A DNA stretch of 64,000 nt from Candidatus Nitrosothermus koennekei (GTDB lineage Archaea; Thermoproteota; Nitrososphaeria; Nitrososphaerales; Nitrosocaldaceae). The notes beneath the pieces are model-generated. The model saw only the letters and a program-made list of their open reading frames with translations, did no database searches and was not told where the DNA came from. The stretch is taken from contig JACAFH010000002.1 in the NCBI GenBank assembly GCA_013538715.1, forward strand, positions 62,001 to 126,000, given 5' to 3'. The position numbers and the translations under genes were made by a program. Below, in pieces: positions 62,848 through 64,000 of this stretch (position 1 is the first letter of the stretch; each line of letters starts with the position of its first letter).

Positions 62848-63381
62848 ATGATCAACTTTATGAGAATAAATAATGTTGATCTAGATAAGATATCTAAAAC
62901 TATAGATAATGGTAAGAAAGATAAGAGTACACTAAAGAAGAAGATATCATTGGAAGGGGAATGGATTATAGATAATAAAGGTTATCAGTTTGTAACAGAA
63001 TTAGTATATGAGAAGGGTATAGAGAGAATAGAGATCGACTCACCATCATTCTTAGGAGGCGATGGTAACAGACCAGGAGCTATGCAATATTGTATAGCAG
63101 GATTAACCTCATGTTTTATAGGAACATTTGTTAATATAGCAGCAAGCAAAGGAGTAAGATTATCTAAAGTTAGTATAAAGAGTAATTGTATTATAAACTT
63201 TTCAAAGACTTTTGATATATCAGATGAGCCTATAACAGAATCTATAAACTTTGAGATTGATGCCAAGAGTGATAATGCTAGTAAAGAGCAATTAGAAGAG
63301 ATTATAAAGATGGCAGAAGAGAGATGCCCAGCTATATATAGCATGACTCATATAATAAAACCTCAAGTGAAACTGCTCTAA
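62848..63381 (+). CDS. OsmC/Ohr family protein
   Basis: The 177-residue protein contains two expected cysteines: AMQYCIAGLTSC in the helix and AEERCPAIYSM nearer the end, the redox pair of OsmC/Ohr peroxidases. Beta-strand pattern PSFLGGDGNRPGAMQYC is typical. Length includes an N-terminal extension of about 25 residues; a start at a later Met (62860) is possible. Protects against organic hydroperoxides. Confidence 0.82.
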   Translation: MINFMRINNVDLDKISKTIDNGKKDKSTLKKKISLEGEWIIDNKGYQFVTELVYEKGIERIEIDSPSFLGGDGNRPGAMQYCIAGLTSCFIGTFVNIAASKGVRLSKVSIKSNCIINFSKTFDISDEPITESINFEIDAKSDNASKEQLEEIIKMAEERCPAIYSMTHIIKPQVKLL

Positions 63382-63386
63382 AAGAT

Positions 63387-63399
63387 TAAATATAAAATA
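63387..63399 (+). promoter_or_regulatory. Probable TATA box for the terminal secreted protein gene
   Basis: TAAATATAAAATA lies about 25 bases before the GTG at 63415, the spacing of a leaderless archaeal transcript; supports that start. Confidence 0.45.
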
Positions 63400-63414
63400 C
63401 GAAGAGGTTTTAAT

Positions 63415-64000
63415 GTGTATTATATACTCTTATTAGTATTATTTGTAATTGCGATAGAAGTAGCATATGCTGAGGTATACATACCAGAGAATGATTATAA
63501 AGGATACTATAATTCTGATGGATTATATACAGTAGTTGGCAAAGTGGTTAGCACAGAGCTAACTCCAGTAAAGCCTACTATACATCTAAGCATACGTGAT
63601 GAAAATAATATAATAGAGAAGAGTGTAGAATGGGTTCCTATAATGAATGTACCTTCATTAGCTAGAGAGATACCATTTAAAATAATAATTCCTGAGGTCA
63701 AGAACAAGAACGCTAGGATTAATGAGATAAATGTCACGTTTGAGTATCTTAATAGGAAACCAATATCTGTAGTTGCATTATATGATAATACTCTTACAAT
63801 GTATAGTGACCATGTTAAAGGAAGAGCAATAAATCTTGGTAACGAGACTGTATATAATATAAGGATTTATGCAGGTGCGCACGCTTTGGATGGCTCATGG
63901 TTAGATACATCTATAAGCCATGAGATAATTAATGAGTTAAAACCTGGAGAATCTAAACCATTCACATTATACATAGACCCAATCTTCTATGGTCAAGTAG
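63415..64000 (+). CDS. Secreted protein of unknown function, truncated by window end
   Basis: From GTG 63415 an open frame runs to the window end (195 codons). It starts with a signal peptide (YYILLLVLFVIAIEVAYA, cleaved before EVYIPEN) and continues with beta-rich sequence typical of immunoglobulin-like or CARDB-type domains in surface proteins (YTVVGKVVSTELTPVKPTIH and later GRAINLGNETVYNIRIYAG). The C-terminal part lies outside the window, so an anchor cannot be checked. An in-frame stop (osmC TAA at 63379-63381) closes the frame upstream; ATG 63413 is in another frame with an early stop. Confidence 0.75.
   Translation, partial: MYYILLLVLFVIAIEVAYAEVYIPENDYKGYYNSDGLYTVVGKVVSTELTPVKPTIHLSIRDENNIIEKSVEWVPIMNVPSLAREIPFKIIIPEVKNKNARINEINVTFEYLNRKPISVVALYDNTLTMYSDHVKGRAINLGNETVYNIRIYAGAHALDGSWLDTSISHEIINELKPGESKPFTLYIDPIFYGQV

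Overview
The window is strongly AT-rich archaeal DNA with very short intergenic spaces and many ATGA or tail-to-tail gene overlaps. The gene set points to a member of the Nitrososphaerota (Thaumarchaeota). It has eukaryote-like ribosomal proteins S26e, S30e, L21e, L31e and L39e, a TFE-beta/RPC34-type factor with a Cys cluster, Rpo4, RadA, GINS-MCM-Hel308, CDC48, CofC/CofD for F420, CbtAB for cobalt, a divergent FtsZ-like protein and surface proteins with PEF(G)-type C-terminal anchors. The tRNAs and one unidentified RNA stand out as GC-rich islands, which would fit a thermophilic, low-GC lineage. That last point, and any placement near Nitrosocaldaceae, is inference only. No ammonia-oxidation genes, CRISPR arrays, insertion sequences or rRNA genes are seen.

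Layout. 1-3.4 kb: small proteins and a large anchored ABC solute-binding protein. 3.5-9.2 kb: information processing (TFE-beta, RlmE, Trm1, a structured RNA, KsgA, DUF655, Rpo4, L21e, RadA, S30e). 9.6-12.6 kb: a NikR-type regulator facing a ZnuABC-like metal importer with a perfect palindrome upstream. 12.6-18.6 kb: BioA, a zinc-ribbon-like protein, an archaetidylinositol-phosphate-type synthase, S26e, DedA and several small unknown proteins, dCTP deaminase/dUTPase, then intron-containing tRNA-His. 19-24.6 kb: GT-C membrane glycosyltransferase, CDC48, CofC-CofD, tRNA-Ile. 24.9-28.2 kb: a secreted eqolisin-like (glutamic peptidase) protein followed by an NHL-repeat surface protein with near-identical 141-bp repeats. 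28.5-34.3 kb: GINS-MCM-Hel308 and a lipid-linked sugar-phosphate transferase. 34.3-38.9 kb: sugar-modification genes, IlvE, MntR, rhodanese, phosphoesterase. 39-42.5 kb: tRNA-Glu, tRNA-Gly, Nep1 and two long decayed gene remnants. 42.5-55.3 kb: DMT transporter, PepF, fumarase/aspartase, MiaB-like enzyme, FtsZ-like protein, L31e/L39e, DUF72, a two-component pair, alcohol dehydrogenase, an Lrp-type ligand domain. 55.4-56.3 kb: another decayed gene. 56.3-62.1 kb: ValRS, a QueC/QueD/asparagine-synthase-like cluster (7-deazaguanine, probably archaeosine), CbtAB. 62.1-64 kb: an HTH protein, OsmC and the start of a secreted protein that runs off the end.

The most interesting items are the eqolisin-like protein with its NHL partner, the unidentified two-domain RNA at 5.65-5.79 kb, the archaeosine-type cluster with an amidotransferase-like protein lacking its catalytic Cys and a QueD carrying an extra N-terminal domain, the FtsZ-like protein lacking the GTP-binding glycine loop, and the metal-regulation region. 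All function calls come from reading motifs; no database search was run.
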